Positions 45,950 to 56,151 are shown, counted from the first letter of the stretch. The stretch is DNA of 64,000 bases from Oscheius sp. JU75 (GCA_037178855.1 JASJZC010000005.1:9052001-9116000); one strand, 5' to 3'. Numbers and translations: made by a program. The notes: a model not told the origin generated them from the sequence alone.

Positions 45950-47640
45950 CGAATGAATTTATATCATCTGACGAGGGATATGCCCACTGTTCGATTGCCT
46001 TATTGTCATCCTCTGTCACAAGGTAGAAGTTTGGATCCGCTTTCTGTCTATCGAAAAAGATGGATAGAAGCACTAGGTTTTATTTACAAAAAGATCTGAA
46101 GCTGCCAAGTGGGATTCCATCCAACTATTGACAGCCTTGTCTGCAATCAGCACAGATCAGTCCAATCCAGACAAAAGCGGTACGGCCAACAAGGTTGAAA
46201 AGAAAGTCGTTCGTGTTGCTGTCAGAAATCTAGTAGCTTGAAGCTGAGGTGCTGGTAGCCACTATCCCAGAAACGTAGGCATTCTCGACCATACTATGTA
46301 CAGATAGAAGATAGACCACCCAGTTGGTTATAGTTCTCCTGAGCTGCAGGAAAGCTGAGTGGTTATGTTCACCCTGTAAAAGAAAAAAATGCATGATAGG
46401 CAAAAGCAGATTCTAAAGTAACTTACTTACTGAAGTATGCTTCATAAAAAAATAAAAAACTGTTGGAACAAGCATAATTACCCAGCGGAATTACCTTGTT
46501 CTCTTTTGTATAGTGTTTGTACATATATTTATTGCTCTCGTTTTCAATAGCAATATAGTCTTGATTAGAAACTGTCCCAATAAAGGTTGTGACCCTTTGC
46601 TCGTTCACCTACTGTCGTCTCTACCACAATGATATCTACCGGAGATACAACAAAAATCTTAGAAAAAGACATGCACCATAGCTTTATTGTGAACACATCA
46701 AGATCATTTTCCATTAGACTGCTTCCCAATTGTTTTTCTATGCCTGGATCTGTCGAGGTGGGGATGAGGTGGCTGCGATTTCAGTGATTCTAGCTTACCA
46801 GTCGTCGTAATTGGATCTTTGGATCTAGGGTAGAAAACTTCATGATATACTTGGAAGTACCTTGCTCACAGATGTATGCATTAGTATCGTCCGAATAATT
46901 TTGTTGCAACAGGAGAGATTGTTGCATTCACAAGATAAGTTCTAACCGGCGTCCTCTGCAACAGCGGATTCAGTAAGGTATGCTACTAACTGATTGGTCT
47001 AAAGCTGCCAAGAAGGGATCCATCCGCACCATTAGGACAAGTCATTCCAACCCAGACATCTTCGTTGTGGGTCCAGGTAAGAGAGTAGAGAAGCTAGTTT
47101 GCACAGGATGCGACAAAATACAACCAACTTTGTAACAATTGCATGTGCCACTAAAGTAAGTATAGTCATCGAACTGCAAACAGAGTTTGCTAAAATCGGA
47201 TTTTTTTGTATAAGGTCCTTTTTTGTGAATATCACCAGGAAAGGTACACGTAGGAGACGGAGACGTGTTAGGGTCAATCTGACATACAGATATGTCTAAC
47301 GGCTGTACACTGATTAGCACTGGCTTTAGTTGGCCGCGAAATATCAAAACGTGGTAGATGCGATTCGAAAGGGCATCGAAAATGATGGTGTTTCCCAGAT
47401 TTTCAGCTGCGAAATGGAAGTCTGCTGTCCTATGGAGCTTCTCCCATTTCCAGATTTTGAGCTGAATTGGCGTCGCCAGGACTTGGATATCTAGCGCTTG
47501 AAGAGAGCAGAAGCAGAGGTAGCACCCTTGAACTGAAGGTACGCGCAGCACCACAGGCGAAGGACAAGCGAGCTTCTGAGTTTGAAGTACGGAGCTAGTA
47601 AAGACAATTAGGACAAGACTTGACAAAATTGAGGCATTCT
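45950..47640 (-). pseudogene. C-type-lectin-like secreted protein exons, at least partly decayed
   Basis: Minus-strand exons of one or two related secreted proteins. At 47180-47640 an open frame starts with a hydrophobic stretch (SLVLIVFTSSVLQTQKLACP) and runs through SFLGTCNCYK-like cysteine segments. A 35-nt intron leads to a segment with DVWVGMTCPNGADGSLLGSF near 46990-47080. A second, similar block near 46130-46175 reads FVWIGLICADC, then a stop, then LDGIPLGSF, so the WIGL-type core is duplicated but interrupted. AYICEQG near 46870 resembles a lectin end. I read this as a tandem pair of diverged lectin-like genes, the left one broken. Exon limits are not resolved. Confidence 0.4.
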
Positions 47641-47929
47641 GATTTGCGTGTCACGACAAGTCAAAACTGGTTTCTCGTGTAACAAAAAAGCTGATCTGTT
47701 GAGATTTATTGATCTGTTGGAACTGCTTGGTCGTTTTCTTTATAAGCCAGTGTTTGGTGGGGCTGGCTCTAACTCCCCAATTTCAAGCTGCTTGTTTGCT
47801 TCGAGCTTTATCAGCGGGTCTTAAGCTAGGTCTCAAGCAGTCAGCATGCCCGTCTTATCGTTTTTCTATGTACCCTAGCAGCTTTTAGAACTCTATCTAA
47901 CGTAATACTTGCTCACATATTTTTGGCAG

Positions 47930-48695
47930 CGGAATCAGAGGCGGCGGGAAGGTCTCTCCGATTGCTGACAAGATGGTACCTGGCCGGAGATGAAGAGGTG
48001 AGGAAGTACCATGTTGTTTCCTTATATGCACCCGAAATAGCAAGATTCTCATCAAGATACTTTCCATTTTCAGGCCTTCAAAGATGAATGCGAACAGATC
48101 TTCGATCACCATGACAAACCGAAAAAGACACGCTTGGGGTTAATAAACCGCTTCTTGAACCTACTTGATTTTATCGACCGCGGATCAAGTCGACCTCAAA
48201 ATAAAGCTCTTCTCTTCGGCGTTGCAGCTATGCAAGTAATAGTGGTTTTATCAGTAGAACTTCTATTTAATTCAGAAAGGTGGTGCCGCCATCTTCACAC
48301 CGCTAGTCTCGGGCATGCAGGTCGGCATTGCTGTATGGCGATGGAGCCGGGGGGACATTACGTCGGATGAAGCTACTGAGAGAATTGGTAACCGTCCTAT
48401 GTTTGTCTTCTCAAATCCGAGGCCTTCAGCTAAAGCAGAGTTTCCGGTCGTCGGAACCATCGGTGGCATTGCAGTCGGAGCTCGAGGATCGGGAGACGAA
48501 GCGCTCAATTGTGCTTATCGCTACTTCCAGTTAAAAATGCATTGCACAAATCAAGAGGTCAACGCATCTTATCTAGTGGGATGCGGCATAACACATCCGA
48601 ACAGACATGGAGGAAGTGCTGAATCTCAAGCTGAATGCGACGCCTTTTACGCTATGATCCGTGACTCCAGAGGGGACACTACACTCAGAGAATAA
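47930..48695 (+). CDS. J-domain membrane protein A (HPN variant, shortened glycine segment)
   Basis: First member of the tandem J-domain cluster. Visible exons give RSLRLLTRWYLAGDEE, AFKDECEQIFDHHDKPKK, RFLNLLDFIDRGS, then GMQVGIAVWRWSRGDITSDE, and after a 42-nt intron a short glycine stretch (VVGTIGGIAVGA) followed by the J-like domain (GDEALNCAYRYFQLKMHC, THPNRHGGS, FYAMIRDSRGD). The canonical HPD tripeptide is HPN, so Hsp70 stimulation is doubtful. Compared with member C it lacks about 50 residues of Gly/Ala-rich membrane sequence just before the J domain. The upstream start exon was not identified. The stop is at 48693-48695. Whether this is expressed or decaying is unclear; the frames are open. 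Confidence 0.7.
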
Positions 48696-48739
48696 GGCTT
48701 ACTTTATACACTGCGCGCCATAAACATGAGTCACCCCTC

Positions 48740-49400
48740 TAAATATTAGAGCCGGACGGCAGTATGACGACTGGCATGAATCGAGGTATTGTCGTGCTGG
48801 AACGTCCAGTTTCCACCTTGAGCATGTAGGAACGGCACCAGGTGATCTCTGAGCATGTCCTGGTAGCTGTTCGAGTCCATGCGACAGCTCACAAATGCTA
48901 TCTCCAGCTTTCCAAAACTGCTGAAACCATTAGTGTTCCGCCACCGAAGTTTCGACGGGAAAAGTAACGAGGCTCCTTACGAAAATCTCTCCAATAATGG
49001 CAAATACCGTCAGGGAAGTCGCAGTTGTTTTTTTTTTCATCGCGAAAGATGATCTGAACTAGCTATGGAGATGCACAAAACAAAAACTAACGTGGTTCCA
49101 GTTGCGGCCGATGTTGCTCCGAGCAAAGTCGATCCGTGCAATCTCGTGACGATCCAGGAGACGAGGTACGGGCTTCATTTTCTCTCTGGTAATATCCCCG
49201 TTCCGTTTGACAGCTCTCAGGATCGTCGATCAGCTCCCAGTTCGGCATGAACATCATTCGCCGACACCGTGCACTTCGATACAAGGCGCCCGACTTTCGT
49301 CTCTTTTAGTGAGGATTCTCGGGCGTCCGGGGCTTTCAGAGTTGTTCTTGCCGGCACGACTTCAGCTTGAGCTCTTTTTTTATGTTTTCGATTCGTTTCG
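48740..49400 (-). pseudogene. Tc1/mariner-superfamily (Tc3-like) transposase relic
   Basis: Minus-strand remnants of a DDE transposase in shifting frames. They are, in order: a helix-turn-helix-like piece (SSLKETKVGRLVSKCTVSAN); PVPRLLDRHEIARIDFARSN; the first catalytic segment IIFRDEKKNNCDFPDG followed by YWRDFRKEPRYFSRRNFGGG; and the second catalytic segment (DSNSYQDMLRDHLVPFLHAQ, then NWTFQHDNTSIHASRH). The order and motifs match Tc3-type transposases. Stops and frame changes between the pieces show it is dead. No terminal inverted repeats were found by eye. It separates J-domain member A from the rest of the cluster. Confidence 0.8.
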
Positions 49401-49601
49401 AGTTTTTGCCTATTTCCGTGCAAGACCCGTACTAACTCATAATTATGACGGTATGGCTTGAAGGAACTAGGAAGTTTTATTAAAATTTTCCCTTTTTTTG
49501 CAGGCAATATTGGCATCAAACGAAGGCTTTTTGTAAGATTTTTAGTTTCTTTTATCATTCTATGGTGACTTGACAGATAGTGGTGAAAATATGCTGAACA
49601 C

Positions 49602-50170
49602 ATGTCCACTGATCTCTTCGCCCCACCTTTGAAGATGTCCTTTTCTCTCGTATACACCATATTGACCGACACCGACGTTGATCCGGTTCTGGACAGGAAT
49701 TTCGACATACAACTCTTGGCCGTCTTAGTATTGTTGCATCTGCAGGTTGTTTCATGGCCTGAATTCCTTCTTAGGCAAATCTTTACAGCACATAAACTTT
49801 CTATCTATCTCCAAGTTTCTCCTTTTTATCACCGCTGTTTGTTGGCCTTAACAGCTCGGCTCAAGGGAGGAACTCTTAATCAGACCCATTTGGCGTGTTC
49901 TGCTGCAGCCGCCCGTTCCTTGATGTCTTCGGTTACTCCGGTGGACTACGATCAGATTATTACTAAAATCACCAAGAACAAGAAAGGTTAGTTGTATATA
50001 TATATATATATATACAACTAGGCTTTCTATATGCTGTGTTTATACTTAAGTTAAGACGTTGAACAAACTGTTTATCTATCATTTCTGTTCCAACGCTATG
50101 CCACTGAAGATGTATACAGAAATGATGTGAAGGTCAAGATCTTGCGGACGTATTTGGATCAGGACACGGT
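49602..50170 (+). pseudogene. J-domain cluster member B', N-terminal part only
   Basis: Exons at about 49602-49744, 49854-49986 and 50107-50169 encode LVYTILTDTDVDPVLDRNF, then ARLKGGTLNQTHLACSAAAA and RSLMSSVTPVDYDQIITKI, then VKVKILRTYLDQDT. These align with the N-terminal half of member B (YLDTIIAEAGVPDHILQSI, then GGLTLNPNTAMVTTGTVAIA and RTFERLSPEILMDIA). No membrane segment or J domain follows before member B begins at 50525, so it is a partial duplicate, or the first part of a gene whose later exons I cannot see. A 32-bp perfect palindrome lies at the start of its second intron. Confidence 0.5.
49989..50020. repeat. Perfect 32-bp TA-rich palindrome
   Basis: The sequence TAGTTG, then TA repeats, then CAACTA reads the same on both strands over 32 bases. 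It lies at the 5' end of an intron of member B' and can form a hairpin or cruciform. Confidence 0.9.
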
Positions 50171-50524
50171 AGGTTCTTATTTGTTTGTAGCCGCGGGCTT
50201 GGCTCATCAGTAATTCGTTTTTTTTTTAACTTTTCTTTTTATGCTAGTAACTTGGCTTCCCCATTGTATCACAAAACCACCCTTGTCCACCCATCCCCTT
50301 TTCTGCTCCGCTTCATCGACAAATTTTGGTATCATCAAACTATCCCCAAACCATCTGATTCGGTTTTTAGCACGGGATGTTGCCCAACCCCGATAGTGTT
50401 ATCAAAATTTTGCTTCGTTGAGCTTATTTAATCCAGTAGTTCGAAGTAGAAAGTAAAGAGTCCGAAACAGCTAGTCTAACTTCATCGTTCACTCTGGTCC
50501 CGAACCACGCAATTTTAATCAGCA

Positions 50525-51659
50525 ATGGGTCGTAGAACAAGGACAAGAAAAAAAGCTGATAAGGCTATCAAACTTGGTAAACAATTTCGAAGCTTTGAAA
50601 TCGATGTAAGCACGCGATAGGAAAGAACTCGACCAAAAGACATTTCTATTTGTTTTAGGAGTTCTTCGCATATCTGGACACAATCATAGCGGAAGCTGGG
50701 GTGCCGGATCACATCTTGCAGAGCATCGAACACGTGTACCATTCGGCAAAGCTGATCTTGAACAGGAAACACAGGGATAAAGGAGGCCTTACCCTGAATC
50801 CTAACACGGTAACGTCGAAAAGATAATAATTTTTGTTTTCAGGCTATGGTAACCACGGGAACGGTTGCCATTGCGCGAACATTTGAAAGGTTGAGCCCAG
50901 AAATTTTGATGGACATTGCGACCAATGCCAGCAAACTCGTTCTGACGGACTGCGAGAGACTCAGCATCTTAATCAAACCCTGTTTTGACAAGCTGAGGAT
51001 TGTTGGTCCTCGAGCTGGACCAGTTCTAGCCTTGGCCTATTTGACCTATGAGGGAGTAAACGCAATCTACAAGTGGAGTCAGGGAGAGATGACTGGCCAG
51101 CGATGCGTCCAGCTTATTCTCACCAGCGCCTGCGAGTCGATTTGAGCAAACTTTAGTTGATGTCAGAAATTTTAGCCTCGGTTGGTGCAGCCTATTTTGG
51201 AGGGGTTTGCGGAGGAGCTGCAGCAGCAATGTGGGGCCTCGGACCGTACGGTATCATTATTTCAAGTCTAGGAGGTGGGTCTAGCAGGTGTTATTCCCTC
51301 CTCTACAACCTACTCATAATTCTGGTTGAATATGGGGTAGAAGAGTATTGTTCGAGTAACCCCTATGTAGTGAATGACAAGACTTTGCAGCCGGAATAGC
51401 AGCGAGCACTGTGGTGGCAAAAATTGCTGAACTCGTACTTCTCTGGGGCTTCGATTTGCCAAAAGACCAAACTGAAGAAAAAGCCTACAATTACCTTGGC
51501 GTTTCAAAAAGCGCTCCTGCTTCGGAAGTCAACGCAGCCTTCTATGCCCTGTGCCGCTCAAGTCATCCGGACAAGACGGGAGGCTCTCACGAACGATTTG
51601 TTCAGCTGCAGGTTCACATGAATGTGATCAGGGCTGCTCGCGGTGAGCTTGGTCGATGA
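50525..51659 (+). CDS. J-domain membrane protein B (canonical HPD)
   Basis: The ATG at 50525 starts a basic N-terminus (MGRRTRTRKKADKAIKLGK). Then come EFFAYLDTIIAEAGVPDHIL, GGLTLNPNTAMVTTGTVAIA, RTFERLSPEILMDIATNASK, and AGPVLALAYLTYEGVNAIYK with the WSQGEMTG motif. A Gly/Ala-rich hydrophobic segment (LASVGAAYFGGVCGGAAAAM, WGLGPYGIIISSLGG) follows and continues into AGIAASTVVAKIAELVLLWG. The C-terminal J domain (YNYLGVSKSAPASEVNAAFY, SSHPDKTGGSHERF, HMNVIRAARGE) keeps HPD and ends at 51659. J domains normally recruit and activate Hsp70; the membrane-inserting glycine segment suggests this protein delivers that activity to a membrane. The intron between about 51129 and 51150 would be unusually short, so that junction is uncertain. 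Confidence 0.75.
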
Positions 51660-51770
51660 GACGGCTTTATTTTATGTACATAAAAAAATGTTGCAAGGCT
51701 GTTTAGTTCATCTTATGGGCTTAACCCCATATCTCTCTCACATGCCTCTTTGTTCTAACAACCCCTTCAG

Positions 51771-52882
51771 ATGTCGGACCCAGAGCAAGAAGTCATCGAC
51801 AAAATCATCAGCTTGTATCCAGGTGAGTACCATAGAGCTTTAAAGACTACGCAAAAAGTTTTGAGAACCTGAAGATCCAAAACGTATGGTCATTCTAGTT
51901 CACATTTCAATGGCCAATGAATCGGAACTAGCCAAAAGGTCGCTTCGGCAGCTTCGAAGGTGGTTACAATATGAAAATGACGAGGTTTGACTGTCTAAAC
52001 AGTGTCTCAAATTTTTTTAAGGGTTTCCAAGAAGAATGTGAGCAAATATTTTCCAACCATGGGCCTCCCATTCAACATGCCCAAGAGAACTCGATCCCAG
52101 AGGATCATCCGCGCTCATTGCGCCTCATCGACAGAGTCATTTATATGCTCGATTCTGTCGACTACGCACTGGATAAACGTGAAAACCGGATTTTTCTCTA
52201 CGGCATTGGAGCCACCCACGCGGTAGTGCATTTGTTTATCCGTTTGTTATATGTAACAGATGATTGGTAAGGTCTTTCTTCCTTTGGTCTTTGGAGTACA
52301 AATTGGACTGGCAGTTTGGCGATGGAGACGCGGCGATATTACGGCCGATGAAGCCGCTGAGAGAATCGGTAGCTGCGACTTTTACTGTTATCAAAAGAAG
52401 TTAATTTTAGCAAAGGCTTCGCTCAGTTTCGCCGGAGCTGGAGGTGGTATGTTAGCTGGAGCCAGTGTGGGAGCAGTAGTTGCCGGTCCCATCGGTGCTG
52501 CAGTTGGAGGCGGAATAGGTTTGTTGGATTTTTGCGAATTGGATGCTTCGGTGCAAGCCGAGAATTGGTCGAAAGTGCCAAAGATAATGTGATTTTTTAT
52601 GTTTTAGGCGCTGCTGCAGGCGTCCTTGTCGCAGAACTGATCTTCCGACGGTTACGCAGCACTGTGTTCTCCGGCACAGGAGACGAGGCACTCAATCGTG
52701 CGTACCGCTACTTTAAACTGGATTCAAACTGCACTGATGGCGATGTAAACGTTGCTTACCAATTGCGGTGCGCAAAAACGCATCCAAATAGACGGGGAGG
52801 AAGCCGTGAAGCACAAGCTGAATGTGACAGCTACTATGCTATGATTCGCGTCGCCAGAGGTGACCCCACTTTAAACGAATAA
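51771..52882 (+). CDS. J-domain membrane protein C (HPN variant, long glycine zipper)
   Basis: The ATG at 51771 (MSDPEQEVIDKIISLYP) follows directly on an acceptor-like CCCCTTCAG, as expected for a spliced-leader trans-splice site. Then come SELAKRSLRQLRRWLQYEND, GFQEECEQIFSNHG, IDRVIYMLDSVDYALDKREN, and GVQIGLAVWRWRRGDITADE. A long glycine-zipper-like segment follows (GGGMLAGASVGAVVAG then PIGAAVGGGIG) and GAAAGVLVAELIFRRL. The J-like end is GDEALNRAYRYFKLDSNC, THPNRRGGSREAQAECD and YYAMIRVARGDPTLNE, with a stop at 52880-52882. HPD is HPN. Introns are about 45-100 nt, in phase with member A. It is the closest relative of member A, so these two arose by duplication. Confidence 0.8.
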
Positions 52883-53071
52883 AAATAAAATTGGTGAAGC
52901 CTAACCATTTTGAACAATTTTTGGCTTTTATAGCCTCCTATACCTTTTTGTTTCTGTAAAACTGATTTTCCCAGGTGCTTACAGAGAGTCGATTTATGGA
53001 CAACTTTATTAAGGTAACCCGTTTCAAATGAAAAAAAATTGCAAATATTTAGAGCATTCAACAAATTGTAG

Positions 53072-53240
53072 CAAGCTTACCGCTATTTCGGACTGGACCT
53101 AAACTGCTCCGATGGAGAGGTTAACTCTGCCTATCAGCTGAGATGCGCGAAGACACATCCCGAAAGACCGGGGGATCGGTAGAAGCCCAAGCGGAGTGTG
53201 ATTATTATTTAACTCTATTACGAGAAATTAGGTCACGTGA
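53072..53240 (+). pseudogene. J-domain fragment D (HPE), frameshifted and cut by a LINE
   Basis: A last-exon copy only. After an acceptor-like AATTGTAG it reads QAYRYFGLDLNCSDGEVNSA, YQLRCAKTHPERP. It then needs a 1-nt shift to continue as GGSVEAQAECDYYLTLLREI, RSRE, which aligns with the end of member C. The RTE copy 2 is inserted at 53240, just before what would have been the stop (after the right target-site duplication the sequence completes GAA CAT TAA at 56051-56059). The upstream exons are absent. HPE in place of HPD would also disable normal J function. Confidence 0.75.
53230..53240 (+). repeat. Target-site duplication, RTE copy 2 (left)
   Basis: AGGTCACGTGA, repeated at 56042-56052. 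Confidence 0.88.
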
Positions 53241-56041
53241 GTACCAATCCGGATTGGTACTCTAAACTGCAGAACTCTCCGTACCGACTCACGACTGGCT
53301 GAACTGGAAAATGGGCTTGAAAATATCCCCTTCGACATCATTGGCATATCCGAAGTGAAAAGACAAGGATCGAACTCCATGGTTCTTCAACAATCAGGAC
53401 ACTTACTATTCCACTATGGTCAAGTTGGATTCTTGATAAATCGAAGATGGTCAAGCTGCTCTACTTTCCACTCTGTCTCAAGTCGAGTTTGCCTCCTCGA
53501 CATCCAGACCACAGCGGGAACAATAAGAACAGTACAGTGTTACGGACCCACCTCCACAAGCTCAGACGATGACTACACCGAATTCCTATCAAGCGTGGAT
53601 CGAGCATTGAACTTCCGGCAAGTACGTCGTGCTCGGCTTCCGGGGGAACGTCGGATGTTCAAGCTCGTGGTCGGCGACTTTAATGCCAAAATCGGATGCG
53701 GCGAATATGGAGAGGAGTTCATTGGCAAGCACGGTCTGGGAACCCGAAATGAAAGAGGGGAGATGCTGGCTGAATTCTGTTCCGAAAAAGAAATGTACGC
53801 AATGAACACCCGTTTCGCTAAAAGGCCGACGAGGAAATGGACATGGCTTTCGCCTAACATGGAGACAAAGAACATGATCGACTACATTCTATGCCAAAAG
53901 CCGAATATTTTCACGGACGTAGATGTAATTGGACGACTAAAATTCACCAGCGATCACCGCCTCTTGTTAGGAAAACTTGCCCTGCCTACGAAGAAGTTCC
54001 ACTCTACCCAGCCGAGGAAACTACGATCCCAGCTAAACAAACCTCTGTTTCGATTCGCTGCTGAAGACATGGCCCAACACGTGAACATGAGCTCATACAG
54101 TCAAATACGCCAACTTGTTCTCAACGCAAGAGATGTTGCCTCTGTCCCCGTGCCCAAGACCAGTCACATCTCCCAACGAACCACAACTTTGTTCCAAAAG
54201 AGACACGAGCTCCAACATCGTCCTGGAACACGGAGGAACCGCATCGAGTTCAGTGTAGTGAACAAAGCTCTACGTGAATCGTTGAAGGAAGACCTTCGTT
54301 TGAAACATCACAATCGACTCAAAGATGCTCTTCTACAGGGACGTAGTCTACAAAAGGCCTTGAGGGAAAACACGACAGCTAAGAAGGCTCTGACGCAAAT
54401 ATCCGATCAGAACGGAACAGTCCTGTCAAATCCAAAAGATGTTCGAGCAGCGGTGAAGGACTTCTACGATGACCTGTATCGAAGCCGCATTCCGGCCCAG
54501 CTTCCAAATCTGCAGAATGAGGACGAAATTCCACCAATCCTTCAATGCGAAGTCGAGAAGGCTGTTTCCAAGTTAAAGTTCGGCAAGACACCAGGTCCCG
54601 ATCAAGTAACCTCCGACTTGCTACTTCTAAGCAGAGAAGTACTCTCCAAACCATTAGCTGACATCTACAACCGAATCATTGAGAATGAGGCTCTACCAGA
54701 TGAATTGACGGATTCGACAATATCTCTTCTCTTCAAAAAGGGAGATCCACTGGATATCAGAAACTACCGACCTATCGCTCTACTTTCCGTCATCTTCAAA
54801 GTATTCAGTTCAATTCTACTCTCTCGAATGCAGAAAACTTTGGATGAAAACCAACCACCTGAGCAGGCCGGCTTCAGAAAGTCCTTCTCTACTACGGACC
54901 ACGTCCAAGTTATGAATGAGCTGATAGAAAGAGCCGTTGAGTACAACTTTCCGCTCTACATCGCCTTTATCGACTACTCCAAAGCATTTGACTCCATTGA
55001 ACATGGAGCCCTTTGGAATGCCCTCAATCGACAAGGTGTGCCGGCGAAGATGATCCGCGTCCTCCAGCTCATCTACAACACAACCAAGATCTATGTGCGA
55101 GTATGCGGCAAACAAGTGGAAGTTAACATGCAAAGAGGTGTACTTCAAGGAGACACAGTTTCGCCTTCTCTATTCACAGCGGTCACCGAAGATGTATTCC
55201 GAACTCTGGATTGGGATGGACTCGGAGTCGAGGTCAACGGACGATTTCTGCAAAACATCCGATACGCCGACGACACAGTTCTTTTCTCACATACGGCCGA
55301 AGAACTCGAGAAGATGCTAGTGGACCTAGCTCAGCGGAGCTCAGAAGTAGGCCTTACTCTGAACTGTCAAAAGATCAAGCTGATGACCAACTGCAACCAC
55401 ACTCCAATCACAGTCAATGGCCAGCCTGTTCCGTACTGCCAGGACTATATCTACCTAGGATCCAGGGTCTCATTCGACAGGAATACATCTCTTGAAGTCA
55501 ACAGAAGGATCCGCTCAGGTTGGTCTGCGTACAACAAATACTACGATCTCTTCACTAACCGAAGAATTCATCTTAAACAAAAGAGAAGATTGTACAAGAT
55601 GTGTGTCGAACCATGTCTACTATACGCATCAGAAACCTGGAGACACCGAGAAAAGGATCTTATGAAGTTGAAAACAGCACAACGAAAGATGATGAGAAGA
55701 ATGATTGGAGTAACTCTCCTCGACAGACGAACTAATGAATGGCTCGAAGAAACCGTCAAACTACCAGATATTAGAATAGAATGGGTGAAGAGGAAGTGGA
55801 ACTGGGCCAGGAAGATAGCGAATATGAACGACGATAGATGGACAAAATGCCTCTCAGAATGGAGACCGTGGAGGAGAAGAAGAATGTCTGGTAGACCAAA
55901 GTCCAGATGGAGGGACGAATTCACAGCTCAGTTAGGAGAAGTATGGATGAGAACTGCGCGAATGAGCACCGATGTTTGGAAGACTAGCATGTTGCGACAT
56001 ATAGAAAGTATATGATAATTGCAAATTAAATCTTAATCTTA
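53241..56041 (+). mobile_element. RTE-type LINE, copy 2, intact ORF but 5'-truncated
   Basis: A 2.8-kb plus-strand element nearly identical to copy 1, bracketed by an 11-bp target-site duplication. Its 5' end is a 20-bp perfect palindrome (GTACCAATCCGGATTGGTAC, 53241-53260). The right half is element sequence (CGGATTGGTAC matches copy 1 just after its start codon region), while the left half is its inverted copy, a likely fold-back made when the first strand was joined to the target. Truncation removed the start codon and first codons. The 3' end is AT-rich (aaattaaatcttaatctta) and not poly-A. Confidence 0.92.
53355..56015 (+). CDS. Endonuclease/reverse transcriptase ORF of RTE copy 2
   Basis: The open frame runs from about 53244 to 56015 without a stop. 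The coordinate start used here is an internal GTG (ISEV then KRQG), and the first ATG is near 53381. Domains: endonuclease (VVGDFNAKIGCGEYGEEF, TSDHRLLLG), then a linker, then reverse transcriptase (RNYRPIALLSVIFKVF, FIDYSKAFDSIEHG, LQGDTVSPSLF, YADDTVLFS), and a basic C-terminal part (MKLKTAQRKMMRRM, GRPKSRWRDEF). All catalytic motifs downstream of the truncation are intact. The missing first codons include the start, and the endonuclease N-terminus would be lost if translation began at the first internal ATG, so autonomous activity is doubtful. Confidence 0.9.
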   Translation: MKRQGSNSMVLQQSGHLLFHYGQVGFLINRRWSSCSTFHSVSSRVCLLDIQTTAGTIRTVQCYGPTSTSSDDDYTEFLSSVDRALNFRQVRRARLPGERRMFKLVVGDFNAKIGCGEYGEEFIGKHGLGTRNERGEMLAEFCSEKEMYAMNTRFAKRPTRKWTWLSPNMETKNMIDYILCQKPNIFTDVDVIGRLKFTSDHRLLLGKLALPTKKFHSTQPRKLRSQLNKPLFRFAAEDMAQHVNMSSYSQIRQLVLNARDVASVPVPKTSHISQRTTTLFQKRHELQHRPGTRRNRIEFSVVNKALRESLKEDLRLKHHNRLKDALLQGRSLQKALRENTTAKKALTQISDQNGTVLSNPKDVRAAVKDFYDDLYRSRIPAQLPNLQNEDEIPPILQCEVEKAVSKLKFGKTPGPDQVTSDLLLLSREVLSKPLADIYNRIIENEALPDELTDSTISLLFKKGDPLDIRNYRPIALLSVIFKVFSSILLSRMQKTLDENQPPEQAGFRKSFSTTDHVQVMNELIERAVEYNFPLYIAFIDYSKAFDSIEHGALWNALNRQGVPAKMIRVLQLIYNTTKIYVRVCGKQVEVNMQRGVLQGDTVSPSLFTAVTEDVFRTLDWDGLGVEVNGRFLQNIRYADDTVLFSHTAEELEKMLVDLAQRSSEVGLTLNCQKIKLMTNCNHTPITVNGQPVPYCQDYIYLGSRVSFDRNTSLEVNRRIRSGWSAYNKYYDLFTNRRIHLKQKRRLYKMCVEPCLLYASETWRHREKDLMKLKTAQRKMMRRMIGVTLLDRRTNEWLEETVKLPDIRIEWVKRKWNWARKIANMNDDRWTKCLSEWRPWRRRRMSGRPKSRWRDEFTAQLGEVWMRTARMSTDVWKTSMLRHIESI

Positions 56042-56052
56042 AGGTCACGTGA
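56042..56052 (+). repeat. Target-site duplication, RTE copy 2 (right)
   Basis: AGGTCACGTGA, identical to 53230-53240. Confidence 0.88.
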
Positions 56053-56151
56053 ACATTAAAACGTTGGTGTTTCTTCTGAATGTTGCGGCTCTCAATGCCT
56101 ACAATATCTTTTTACCCCTTTCTGCTTTAGCGCTTTTAACATTAAATAAAG

